Shown here: piece by piece, positions 1 to 5,821 of the stretch | Numbering within the stretch: the first letter of the stretch is position 1 | Layout: every line of letters starts with the position of its first letter | Assembly (NCBI GenBank): GCA_050945815.1 | Contig: JBMNTQ010000109.1 | Location: 1-7,142 of the forward strand | Reading direction: 5' to 3' | Source: JBMNTQ01 sp050945815 | GTDB taxonomy: Bacteria; Bacillota; Clostridia; Christensenellales; JBMNTQ01 | Length of the DNA: 7,142 nt | Program-made: the position numbers and the translations under genes | Notes under the pieces: model-generated | The model's input: the letters and a program-made list of their open reading frames with translations, nothing else | The model's database searches: none | What the model was told of the DNA's origin: nothing

Positions 1-2
1 GT

Positions 3-1271
3 TTAGCCCTCCACGCGGATCATGCTGGCCACCTCCGCCACGCTGGGCAGCCGTTTGATTTCAGCGATTGCCTTCCGTACGGAGTTCTCCTTGGCGCGAT
101 GCGTCACGAAGATCAACGGCACCGAGTCGCCGCCCTTCCCCTTCTGCAAAACCGACGCCAAACTCACCCCATAGTGGGCAAAAATCCGGGCAATATCTGC
201 CAAAACCCCCGGCTTATCCAACACCGTCAAGCGCAGAAAATAGCCGCATTCCCAGTTCGTCTCATAAATCAGATGATCCGAAGTGTTGCCCTCTCCTAAG
301 AATTCCGCATATTTATGCGGCTGGTTCATGCTGGAATAGATAATATCCGAAACAACGGCGCTGGCTGTGGGCAATTCCCCGGCCCCCCGTCCATAAAACA
401 TCAGGTCGTCTACAGCGTTGCCATGCAAGAACACCGCATTAAAAGAGCCGCGTACGCTAGACAGCGGATGATCCAGCGGAATCATCGTGGGGTGTACCCT
501 GGTCTCGATGGTATCGCCGCTTCGCTTCCCAATAGCCAAAAGCTTAATTGTGTAGCCAAATTCCCGAGCATATTCAATATCCTCTGAGGTAATATGGGTG
601 ATGCCCTCACAATACACTTTTTCCAGCGGCACATGGGCAAAGAATGCCAGAGATGCCAAGATAGACAGCTTATTAGCCGCATCATGCCCCTCCACATCGC
701 TGGTTGGATCCGCCTCAGCGTATCCTAAATCCTGAGCTTCCTTCAAAACATCCTCAAAAGCGCCGCCCTCTTCGCTCATCTTACTCAGTATATAGTTGGT
801 CGTGCCGTTGATAATACTGTAAATCGAGGTAATGGTATTGGCCTGCAACGCATCTCGTACCGCATCGATGATGGGAATGCCCCCGCCAACGCTGGCCTCA
901 TAGTAAAACCCTGCGTCATGGGCCTTAGCCGTAGCCTCAATTTCCTCCCAACACCGTGCGATAAGGTGCTTGTTAGCGGAAACAACGGTTTTTCCCTGCT
1001 CCAGCGCTGCCAAGATGAAGTCTTTTGCCGGTTGCTCGCCACCAATCAACTCCACAACCACATCGATTTCAGGGTCATTGACAATGTCCGCGATATCCGC
1101 AGCCTTCTGCTCGTCGGGAATCTCCATACCATATTGCTTCGCCAAAACCTTTTTGACGCGCAAAGATATCCCCTGCTTTTGCTCGATGTTGGTCCGTTCC
1201 GTCTCGATCACCCGATACACACCGCAACCAACGGTTCCCAAACCCAAAAGGCCGATATTAACTTGTCTCAT
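3..1271 (-). CDS. hom: Homoserine dehydrogenase with C-terminal ACT domain
   Basis: This cytoplasmic enzyme (EC 1.1.1.3) reduces L-aspartate 4-semialdehyde to L-homoserine with NAD(P)H, at the branch to threonine and methionine. The product is 422 aa, a normal length for the monofunctional ACT-bearing form. An N-terminal Rossmann fold carries the glycine-rich GLLGLGTVGCG near residues 7-17. The catalytic domain has the family signature running from GYAEADPTSDVEGHDAANKL (about residues 180-200), whose acidic and lysine residues bind substrate. A C-terminal ACT domain (about 344-422, opening YFLRLTVLDKPGVLADIA) usually gives threonine feedback inhibition. I chose the ATG at 1271, nine bases after an AGGAGA site; a TTG two codons upstream is in frame but poorly spaced. 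No threonine synthase or kinase gene is visible, because the window ends at its stop codon. The gene is complete and its identity is firm; threonine inhibition is inferred from the family. Confidence 0.97.
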   Translation of the reverse strand: MRQVNIGLLGLGTVGCGVYRVIETERTNIEQKQGISLRVKKVLAKQYGMEIPDEQKAADIADIVNDPEIDVVVELIGGEQPAKDFILAALEQGKTVVSANKHLIARCWEEIEATAKAHDAGFYYEASVGGGIPIIDAVRDALQANTITSIYSIINGTTNYILSKMSEEGGAFEDVLKEAQDLGYAEADPTSDVEGHDAANKLSILASLAFFAHVPLEKVYCEGITHITSEDIEYAREFGYTIKLLAIGKRSGDTIETRVHPTMIPLDHPLSSVRGSFNAVFLHGNAVDDLMFYGRGAGELPTASAVVSDIIYSSMNQPHKYAEFLGEGNTSDHLIYETNWECGYFLRLTVLDKPGVLADIARIFAHYGVSLASVLQKGKGGDSVPLIFVTHRAKENSVRKAIAEIKRLPSVAEVASMIRVEG

Positions 1272-1326
1272 GCCCAATCATCTCCTTGCTTGCATATCAC
1301 GTATAAAAAAACATCTAACGAGTAAG

Positions 1327-1355
1327 ATTTTATCAGCAATCCCACAAAAAAGCAA
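1327..1355 (-). promoter_or_regulatory. Putative sigma-A promoter for hom
   Basis: On the minus strand, a TTGCTT -35 (1350-1355) and a TAAAAT -10 (1327-1332) are separated by exactly 17 bp. The -10 is preceded by TGA, giving an extended TGnTAAAAT element. Transcription would start near 1320, leaving a leader of about 50 nt before the hom ATG. That is too short for a T-box or a large riboswitch, so any amino-acid control would have to act at the promoter or on the enzyme. Assigned by consensus match only. Confidence 0.6.
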
Positions 1356-1372
1356 CCAACCCGCCCTTTCTC

Positions 1373-1401
1373 TTTACAAAAGCATCCCTCTCCCATATAA
1401 T
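1373..1401 (+). promoter_or_regulatory. Putative sigma-A promoter for the AEC transporter
   Basis: A TTTACA -35 (1373-1378) and a perfect TATAAT -10 (1396-1401) are separated by 17 bp, a near-consensus vegetative promoter. The start would fall near 1408, giving a leader of about 70 nt before the GTG start at 1477. It stands back to back with the hom promoter, the two -35 hexamers being 17 bp apart, so one bound regulator could affect both genes. Confidence 0.72.
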
Positions 1402-1410
1402 AGTAATCAC

Positions 1411-1443
1411 AGGCAAAGTTGAGCGTTCGCACAACGAATGCCT
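1411..1443 (+). other. Imperfect dyad in the AEC transporter leader
   Basis: An interrupted inverted repeat pairs AGGCA (1411-1415) with TGCCT (1439-1443), GTTG (1418-1421) with CAAC (1432-1435), and GC (1423-1424) with GC (1429-1430) around a GTTC loop. It begins a few bases after the predicted transcription start, so it could be a 5' UTR hairpin or an operator. It also covers the upstream in-frame ATG at 1438, which supports translation starting further down. No U-run follows, so it is not a terminator. Its function is unknown. Confidence 0.4.
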
Positions 1444-1476
1444 CATTATTTTATGCTTCATGAGGGGGTACTTTTT

Positions 1477-2424
1477 GTGGAGAATATTGTATTCTCTTTC
1501 TCCGCAGTCTTTCCGGTGTTCGCCGTTGTCGCATTGGGTTATATTCTAAGCCGTTTCCACTTTTTCAAACAAGACTTTCTAGATACCGCCAACAAATTTT
1601 GCTACAAAATCGGCTTCCCGGTCTTACTGTTCTATTCCATCTATTCCAATCGGGCAGATCTTGCACAATACAAAGACCTGCTGTTTTTCTGTTTTACTGC
1701 GCTGGCGGCTCTCGTGCTGGTCTCGCTCATCATCGTCCCCCTGCTGGTCAAGGAAAACCCCCGCCGGGGCGCCGTCATACAGGGCCTGTTTCGTGGCGAT
1801 TTCATCATCTACGGCTACCCCATCGCCCTGAACCTGTTCGGGAGCGGGGGCGCAAGCGCCACCATCGTCACCGCTGTAGTAGGCATTCCGGTGTACAATA
1901 TCCTAGCGGTCATCATCATGCTGATTTTCGCCCCCAAAGAAAGCAATCGTCCCAATATCCTTTCGCTTTTAAAATCCATGGTCACCAATCCGCCGTTGGT
2001 CGCCTCTATTTTGGCCCTAATCTTTGTATGGCTGAACCTTCCCATGCCCGATCTCCTAGACAAAACAATCGGCGATTTTTCAAAAATGGTAACGCCCCTG
2101 GCTCTTTTGTCTCTAGGTGGCGGCCTAAGCTTCAAAAGCTCCCGCTCCAACCTTCGGTTTCTAACCCCTACGCTCACTTTCCGCCTGGTCGTGCTGCCCG
2201 CCGTAGTCACCACCCTTGCCGCACTGATGGGGTTTCGCGGTGCCAACCTGGGTGCCATTGCGCTCATGTTCTCCGTACCCAACGCCGCAGTGGGCTACAT
2301 CATGGCCGAGGAGATGCATAGCGACGGAGAACTGTCCGCCCAGCTCATCGTATTTTCCTGCGCCTTCGGCGTCATCACACTATTCATCCTATTTTTCATC
2401 CTGCGCTCCCTTGGGCTACTATAA
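1477..2424 (+). CDS. AEC-family (auxin efflux carrier) membrane transporter
   Basis: This inner-membrane secondary transporter belongs to the AEC family, whose bacterial members carry malate, malonate, amino acids or other small anions; the substrate cannot be read from sequence. The 315-aa product is almost wholly hydrophobic, with about ten membrane segments in two halves. The first half opens with SAVFPVFAVVALGYIL and KIGFPVLLFYSIYS. The second half contains MVTPLALLSLGGGLSF and MFSVPNAAVGYIMAEE, both typical of the family. I start it at the GTG at 1477, eight bases after a GAGGGGG ribosome binding site (1462-1468). The in-frame ATGs at 1438 and 1453 have no site and would put a polar stretch ahead of the first helix. 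It diverges from hom and converges on zur. A link to aspartate-family amino acids is possible from the hom neighbour but unproven. Confidence 0.9.
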   Translation: MENIVFSFSAVFPVFAVVALGYILSRFHFFKQDFLDTANKFCYKIGFPVLLFYSIYSNRADLAQYKDLLFFCFTALAALVLVSLIIVPLLVKENPRRGAVIQGLFRGDFIIYGYPIALNLFGSGGASATIVTAVVGIPVYNILAVIIMLIFAPKESNRPNILSLLKSMVTNPPLVASILALIFVWLNLPMPDLLDKTIGDFSKMVTPLALLSLGGGLSFKSSRSNLRFLTPTLTFRLVVLPAVVTTLAALMGFRGANLGAIALMFSVPNAAVGYIMAEEMHSDGELSAQLIVFSCAFGVITLFILFFILRSLGLL

Positions 2425-2429
2425 TACTA

Positions 2430-2461
2430 GGCTATTCTTCCAAACACCCATCGCAATAGCC
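2430..2461. other. Inverted repeat at the convergent AEC/zur 3' ends
   Basis: Perfect 7-bp arms GGCTATT (2430-2436) and AATAGCC (2455-2461) flank an 18-nt loop. The repeat spans the zur stop codon and lies just after the AEC stop codon. Neither strand shows a U-run after it, so it is not a standard intrinsic terminator. It might stabilise one or both mRNA 3' ends. A chance repeat is quite possible. Confidence 0.3.
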
Positions 2462-2851
2462 ATACACCTCTATTTTATGGCCCGCCACCTGAAACCCCTG
2501 GTCCTTCAAAGCATGTTCAAATTCCTTCATCGGGCAATCCTCTATCGGAATCCGTTTATAACACTGCACACAAACCGCATAGTGCTGATGGGTTTCGCGG
2601 TTGAGCTCATAGTATGCCATATCCTGTCCAAAAATAGAGCTTTTCTCCACCCAACCTCTTTCCGTAAAAAGCTCCAATATACGATAAATCGTAGACAGCC
2701 AAATAGGCTGTCCTTCTTTTTCCGCCCGGGCATGGATCTCCATCACACTAAGCGGCCCCTGAGCCTGTTGTAAAATATGCAGCACCCGTTCTCGAGACTT
2801 GGTTCTCTTCATACCTTCAGGCCAAACAAAAGCTACCTTTTTCTGCTTCAT
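2432..2851 (-). CDS. zur: Fur-family zinc uptake regulator (Zur-like)
   Basis: This cytoplasmic DNA-binding metalloregulator very probably represses zinc uptake genes when zinc is replete. The 139-aa product has the Fur-family layout: an N-terminal winged helix (about 15-80, recognition-helix region LSTIYRILELF) and a C-terminal dimer/metal domain. Two CxxC pairs, C94-V-Q-C97 and C133-D-G-C136, form the structural zinc site. H88, H90, C106 and H125 are candidate sensing ligands. The stretch IPIEDCPMKEF and later FQVAGHKIEVYG resemble Bacillus Zur more than Fur or PerR. I chose the ATG at 2851, nine bases after a strong GGAGG in GGAGGGGAGG (2861-2870). An upstream in-frame GTG at 2878 has no site. 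It is the last gene of the zinc operon, 33 bp after the permease stop, so regulator and transporter are probably co-expressed and self-repressed. Metal specificity is inferred from similarity and context. Confidence 0.9.
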   Translation of the reverse strand: MKQKKVAFVWPEGMKRTKSRERVLHILQQAQGPLSVMEIHARAEKEGQPIWLSTIYRILELFTERGWVEKSSIFGQDMAYYELNRETHQHYAVCVQCYKRIPIEDCPMKEFEHALKDQGFQVAGHKIEVYGYCDGCLEE

Positions 2852-2884
2852 CTCCCAATACCTCCCCTCCACCCACACTCTTGC

Positions 2885-3724
2885 TCAGGTCTGCTTCCCG
2901 CCCGGCGCCATCCGCCGCCTCTTTGCCGGGACAAAAAACCTCTTGCCCGCCAAAATCAAGATCAGGCAAACAACGCCAATCAACACAATGGTCCCGCCAG
3001 GCTTCAACGCCGCATAATACGACACAACCAACCCAGCTAGCGTAAAGAATACGCCAAAGCAAACCGCACACACCACCGTCTGCTTATAGCTCTTACCAAA
3101 TTGCATGGCACATGCCACTGGCAAAACCATCAAAGAGGACACGATCAGCGCCCCTACCGTACGTGCCGCAACCGACACCGTTACCGCCGTCAGAATGGTA
3201 AAGATAAAATTAACTGTGCGCACCGGAACACCGGCTAAAAAAGCCGCCTTCTCATCCAACGCAACAAAAAACAGCTCCTTATACAAAAATACGAAGCTCA
3301 ACATCACCACAACGCTGATCACCATCACCAACACCATCTCAAAGTCACTGATCGCTACAATGCTGCCGAATAAAAAGCTGTTAAAGTTCGCCGTATTGGA
3401 AACAAAGCCCGACAACACCCCCGCCAAACCAATACCCGCAGACATCACAATCGCAATCGACATCTCTGCATAACGGGGAATCCGCTTTCGAATGGCTTCA
3501 ATGCCCAGCGCCGCCACAATACAAGTAACCACCGCACCCAATATGGGGTTGATGCCCAGAACAAGCCCCCCTGCCACCCCGGCCAAAGAGGTGTGCGATA
3601 ACGCATCCCCAATCATAGACAAGCGCTTCAATACCACGATCACGCCAATACACGGGATAATCAAAGCCAGCAAAAGGCCCACTAAAAAAGCACGCTGCAT
3701 AAACGCATACTGTAAAATATCCAT
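2885..3724 (-). CDS. znuB: Zinc/manganese-type ABC transporter permease (ABC-3 family)
   Basis: This is the membrane subunit of a metal-importing ABC transporter; it dimerises to form the channel and couples to the ATPase encoded just upstream. The 279-aa product is strongly hydrophobic with roughly eight membrane segments. It carries the ABC-3 hallmark RLSMIGDALSHTSLAGVAGG at about residues 34-53, and further on YKELFFVALDEKAAFLAGVP and RTVGALIVSSLMVLPVACA, both typical of ZnuB/MntB permeases. The C-terminus ends in a basic tail (KRRRMAPGGKQT) that should lie in the cytoplasm. Its ATG overlaps the ATPase stop codon by one base (TAATG), with a GGGGAGGGG site inside the ATPase end, so translation is probably coupled. 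The family carries Zn, Mn or Fe; zinc is favoured here by the adjoining Zur-like gene. Confidence 0.93.
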   Translation of the reverse strand: MDILQYAFMQRAFLVGLLLALIIPCIGVIVVLKRLSMIGDALSHTSLAGVAGGLVLGINPILGAVVTCIVAALGIEAIRKRIPRYAEMSIAIVMSAGIGLAGVLSGFVSNTANFNSFLFGSIVAISDFEMVLVMVISVVVMLSFVFLYKELFFVALDEKAAFLAGVPVRTVNFIFTILTAVTVSVAARTVGALIVSSLMVLPVACAMQFGKSYKQTVVCAVCFGVFFTLAGLVVSYYAALKPGGTIVLIGVVCLILILAGKRFFVPAKRRRMAPGGKQT

Positions 3725-4482
3725 TATCGCCCCTCCCCATCGGGCACAGCCCCACAGCCAGCCCCATCCGGGTGTCTGTGCTTGTGTGCCAGCTCCCTCT
3801 CCAACTGATTAGGCGCCAGCTCCACCAACGAGGCATATTCCAGGCAAAATATCCTGTCGGCAAAACGATATATTCGCTCCATATCATGAGTCACCATCAA
3901 AATCGTTAGCCCCCGTTCCTGGTTGATTTGCAGCAAAAGCCGATACAGGCTTTCGGTCGACTCCGCATCCACCCCGGTTGTCGGCTCGTCCAGCAAAATC
4001 AGTTCCGGGTCGCTCACCAACACCCGTGCCAGCATCACCTTCTGCTGCTGCCCGCCGGATAGTTCGCTGATCAAGCTTTTAGCGTAAGCTTCCATCCCCA
4101 CCTGCCGCAAGGCCTCCAGAGCCTTTTCTTGGTGGCATTTCTTAGGAAAGCGCATCAAGCCTATTTTCGAAAACAAGTTGGCCCGCACCACCTCCAAGGC
4201 AGTAGCCGGAAACCCATTGCCGGAAACATTGATATTCTGAGGAACATACCCAATCTTAGGCCAGCTTTTAAACTGCCCAAGCTCCTGCCCCATCAGCCGA
4301 ATTTTACCACAGTCCGGCTGCAAAAACCCCAGCAAAAGCTTAAATAACGTACTCTTCCCCGATCCATTTGAGCCGATTATCGCGGCAAAATCCCCCCGCA
4401 TAACAGAAAAGTCAACTTCCTGCAAAATCGGCTGATCCGCATAAGCAAATCCAAGACGTTCAACTTCAATCATTTTTTCCAT
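3724..4482 (-). CDS. znuC: Zinc ABC transporter ATP-binding protein
   Basis: This cytoplasmic ATPase powers metal import through the neighbouring ABC-3 permease. Counting from the ATG at 4482 (252 aa), the Walker A is GSNGSGKST (37-45), the Q-loop is at Q82 in YVPQ, the signature is LSGGQ (141-145), the Walker B is LILLDE (161-166) and the switch histidine is H199 in VTHD. All catalytic parts are present, so it should be active. After the ABC core comes a short tail with HKHRH (233-237) and C243, a possible metal-binding patch. The start is uncertain. The reading frame stays open upstream to an ATG at 4560, but that extension does not resemble ABC proteins. ATG 4482 has GGGGA six bases upstream; ATG 4473 (MIEVERLGF) is also plausible. 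It is first in the operon with the permease and zur. Confidence 0.92.
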   Translation of the reverse strand: MEKMIEVERLGFAYADQPILQEVDFSVMRGDFAAIIGSNGSGKSTLFKLLLGFLQPDCGKIRLMGQELGQFKSWPKIGYVPQNINVSGNGFPATALEVVRANLFSKIGLMRFPKKCHQEKALEALRQVGMEAYAKSLISELSGGQQQKVMLARVLVSDPELILLDEPTTGVDAESTESLYRLLLQINQERGLTILMVTHDMERIYRFADRIFCLEYASLVELAPNQLERELAHKHRHPDGAGCGAVPDGEGR

Positions 4483-4553
4483 CCACATTCCCCATTTATA
4501 GGCAAAATACGTGTGCTGCCCTTGGAGGGTCATCATCCCCCTGCAACAAAGCG

Positions 4554-4583
4554 TTCGCATTTAGCTCAATTTATTCGCATTTA
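4554..4583. repeat. Direct repeat in the zinc operon control region, candidate operator
   Basis: The 10-mer TTCGCATTTA occurs twice, at 4554-4563 and 4574-4583, exactly 20 bp apart and so on the same face of the helix. On the coding strand of the zinc operon it reads TAAATGCGAA. The upstream copy (4574-4583) touches the AT-rich TATTAT (4583-4588) that could serve as the -10. A protein bound here would therefore block initiation. It does not match the 7-1-7 Zur box known from Bacillus, so assignment to Zur is only a guess from position. Confidence 0.4.
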
Positions 4584-4616
4584 TAATAAGCTACCATCTT
4601 TCCCGCCGAATGTCAA
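4583..4616 (-). promoter_or_regulatory. Weak candidate promoter for the zinc operon
   Basis: A perfect TTGACA hexamer lies on the minus strand at 4611-4616. At 17 bp from it there is only TAGCTT (4588-4593). The better -10-like sequence TATTAT (4583-4588) is 22 bp away, longer than a sigma-A promoter normally allows. Either spacing is imperfect, which would fit a weak or activated promoter, or the real promoter lies elsewhere in the gap. Low confidence in the exact hexamers; placement in this region is likely because two terminators isolate the operon from rplL. Confidence 0.35.
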
Positions 4617-4631
4617 CGATTGTAACGATCG
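4617..4631. promoter_or_regulatory. 7-1-7 inverted repeat, candidate Fur-family box
   Basis: CGATTGT-A-ACGATCG is an inverted repeat of two 7-base arms around one base, matching at six of seven positions. That 7-1-7 geometry is typical of Fur-family operators (Fur, Zur, PerR). It sits immediately upstream of the TTGACA at 4611-4616, in front of an operon that encodes a Zur-like protein. The sequence agrees with the Bacillus Zur box in only one half (TCGTTAC against TCGTAAT), so binding is inference. Confidence 0.35.
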
Positions 4632-4733
4632 AACAAAACCCTTCCCGATCCATCCCCTGTTCCCGAAAAAGCTTAGCCTGCCGTCAAGGTTGTTTTAAAA
4701 GCCCTATCTCACACCCTTGGGCTTCTCTAGTAT

Positions 4734-4766
4734 AAAAAAGGCCGACAGAACACCTGTCCTGCCGGC
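4734..4766 (-). terminator. Second intrinsic terminator after rplL
   Basis: Read on the minus strand, GCCGGCAG (4766-4759) pairs with CTGTCGGC (4748-4741) over 8 bp including one G-U pair, with a 10-nt loop. A C and then six U residues (4739-4734) follow. It is a textbook rho-independent terminator 20 bases beyond the first one. Confidence 0.85.
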
Positions 4767-4784
4767 AAAAAATTGGTCTCATGC

Positions 4785-4813
4785 AAAAAGGGCTGCCTAA
4801 AGCTAAGCAGCCC
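4785..4813 (-). terminator. First intrinsic terminator after rplL
   Basis: On the minus strand, GGGCTGC (4813-4807) pairs perfectly with GCAGCCC (4796-4790) around a 10-nt loop, followed by five U residues (4789-4785). The A-run just upstream (4815-4817) can extend the stem into the U-tract. It lies 15 bases past the rplL stop codon and should end the ribosomal-protein transcript. Confidence 0.88.
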
Positions 4814-4828
4814 CTTTCCAATCAATCT

Positions 4829-5197
4829 TTATTTCACTTCTACGTCCGCGCCAACTTCCTTCAACGAAGCCTCAACCTTCTCCGCCTCTTCCTTGGAGAT
4901 GCCTTCCTTCACGGGCTTCGGAGCGGTATCAACCAGCTCTTTTGCTTCCTTCAGGCCCAAACCGGTCAGCTCGCGCACAACCTTGATAACCTTAATTTTC
5001 TCAGCGCCAGGCCCTTTGAGAATTACGTCAAACTCAGTCTTCTCTTCCACGGCAGCGTCAGCAACAGGAGCAGCAGCAACAGCGGCAACCGGCGCAGCGG
5101 CGCTCACGCCAAACTTCTCTTCCAGTTCTTTAACAAGCTCAGAAAGCTCTAAAACAGACATTTTCTCAATGGCTTCAATGATTTGTTCTTTCGTCAT
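4829..5197 (-). CDS. rplL: 50S ribosomal protein L7/L12
   Basis: This is the flexible stalk protein of the large ribosomal subunit; dimers bind L10 and recruit translational GTPases (EF-Tu, EF-G, IF2, RF3). The product is 122 aa, the usual length. An N-terminal dimerisation and L10-binding segment (about 1-30, MTKEQIIEAIEKMSVLELSE) is followed by an Ala/Val/Pro hinge (about 32-52). The conserved C-terminal domain (about 54-122) includes KIKVIKVVRELTGLGLKEAK, the GTPase-factor contact helix. The ATG at 5197 follows GGAGG by nine bases. It lies 33 bp after rplJ in the same operon and is the last gene before two terminators, rather than being followed by rpoB as in most bacteria. Confidence 0.98.
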   Translation of the reverse strand: MTKEQIIEAIEKMSVLELSELVKELEEKFGVSAAAPVAAVAAAPVADAAVEEKTEFDVILKGPGAEKIKVIKVVRELTGLGLKEAKELVDTAPKPVKEGISKEEAEKVEASLKEVGADVEVK

Positions 5198-5230
5198 GAT
5201 AATGATCCTCCAAAAAATATTTCTTTCAGT

Positions 5231-5761
5231 TTATGCTTCTTTCTTTTCTTTTACAGCGTTGAGTGCACACACCAAGCTACGCAGCGTACCGGACAATACC
5301 GAAACAAAGCCCGTAATCGGCGCGTTCATGCTGCCCAGCATTTTGGCCAACAAAACCTCCCTGGAAGGAAGATTCGCCAGCGCCTTAACGCCCTCAGCAT
5401 CAATCACCTGACCCTCCACAACACCGGCCTTAATTTCAGATTTCTTTATCTTCTTGATAAACTCACTGAGAATCTTAGCAGGTGCCACCGGATCCTCGTA
5501 GCCAAACGCGATGGCGGTCGGCCCTTCGAGGTAAGGCTTCAGCCCTTCCAATCCCGGAATCTCATCCACCGCACGCTGGACCATGGTGTTTTTCAAAACC
5601 TTATACACAACCCCCGCACTGCGGAATTCATTGCGCAGCGCCGTCACCTCCGACACCGTCAACCCGCGGTAATCGTAGAGAATCACACCACTGCTCTTCT
5701 CCAGCATCTCCTTAATACCAGCTACCAGTTCAGCCTTCATTGCTATGTTTGCCTGAGACAT
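5231..5761 (-). CDS. rplJ: 50S ribosomal protein L10
   Basis: L10 anchors the L7/L12 dimers to 23S rRNA at the base of the GTPase stalk, and in complex with L12 it represses its own mRNA. The product is 176 aa, in the normal range. The N-terminal rRNA-binding domain includes SSGVILYDYRGLTVSEVTAL and YKVLKNTMVQRA. The C-terminal helix that carries L12 dimers is seen in the last 40 or so residues, ending KEKKEA. The ATG at 5761 has a strong AGGAGG site seven bases upstream. A long structured leader precedes it, and rplL follows 33 bp later, so L10 and L12 are co-made from one message. Confidence 0.98.
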   Translation of the reverse strand: MSQANIAMKAELVAGIKEMLEKSSGVILYDYRGLTVSEVTALRNEFRSAGVVYKVLKNTMVQRAVDEIPGLEGLKPYLEGPTAIAFGYEDPVAPAKILSEFIKKIKKSEIKAGVVEGQVIDAEGVKALANLPSREVLLAKMLGSMNAPITGFVSVLSGTLRSLVCALNAVKEKKEA

Positions 5762-5792
5762 TCTTTCACCTCCTCAGTTAAAGGGCTACAAT

Positions 5793-5821
5793 AAAAAACC
5801 CCCGCGCATGCCGCACGAGGG
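5793..5821 (-). terminator. Attenuator terminator in the rplJ leader
   Basis: On the minus strand, CCCTCGTGC (5821-5813) pairs with GCGCGGGGG (5807-5799), nine base pairs including two G-U, around a GGCAT loop. Six U residues follow (5798-5793). It sits before the rplJ ribosome binding site and inside the leader, so it acts as a regulated attenuator rather than an operon end. Its left arm is shared with the alternative hairpin at 5816-5864. Confidence 0.85.

Larger units (their letters stand above)
4483..4828 (-). other. Gene-free stretch between rplL and the zinc operon
   Basis: This 346-bp gap has no convincing gene on either strand. From the rplL side it holds two strong intrinsic terminators (4785-4813 and 4734-4766). 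Next comes a weak third hairpin on the minus strand, with arms AAGCCC/GGGCTT (4699-4704 and 4719-4724) around a 14-nt loop followed by TTAAAA. It then holds candidate regulatory elements for the zinc operon between 4554 and 4631. The rest, 4483-4553, would be the transcribed leader of the ATPase gene, in which I see only a weak small hairpin. No rpoB start or ybxB-like gene is present. Confidence 0.75.

Noticed and set aside
1815..2282. Minus-strand open frame of 155 codons inside the AEC transporter gene
   Set aside because: It is antisense to a clear membrane protein, its product is basic and low in recognisable motifs, and no start signal precedes it.
2852..2878. GTG start at 2878 for the zur gene
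   Set aside because: There is no ribosome binding site before it, and the strong GGAGGGGAGG lies downstream of it, correctly placed for ATG 2851.
4550..4559. AGCGTTCGCA found both here and at 1422-1431 in the AEC transporter leader, as a shared operator
   Set aside because: A shared 10-mer on either strand is expected many times by chance in 7 kb, and the flanking bases differ; I did not treat it as a common regulatory site.
4483..4560. N-terminal extension of the zinc ATPase to the ATG at 4560 (26 extra residues)
   Set aside because: The extra residues (with CC and many aromatic residues) do not resemble ABC ATPases, which begin near MIEVERLGF, and the extension would overlap a candidate operator repeat.
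4773..5411. Long plus-strand open frames opposite rplL and rplJ
   Set aside because: They are Ser/Ala-rich mirror frames of highly biased ribosomal protein genes and have no ribosome binding site or recognisable domain.
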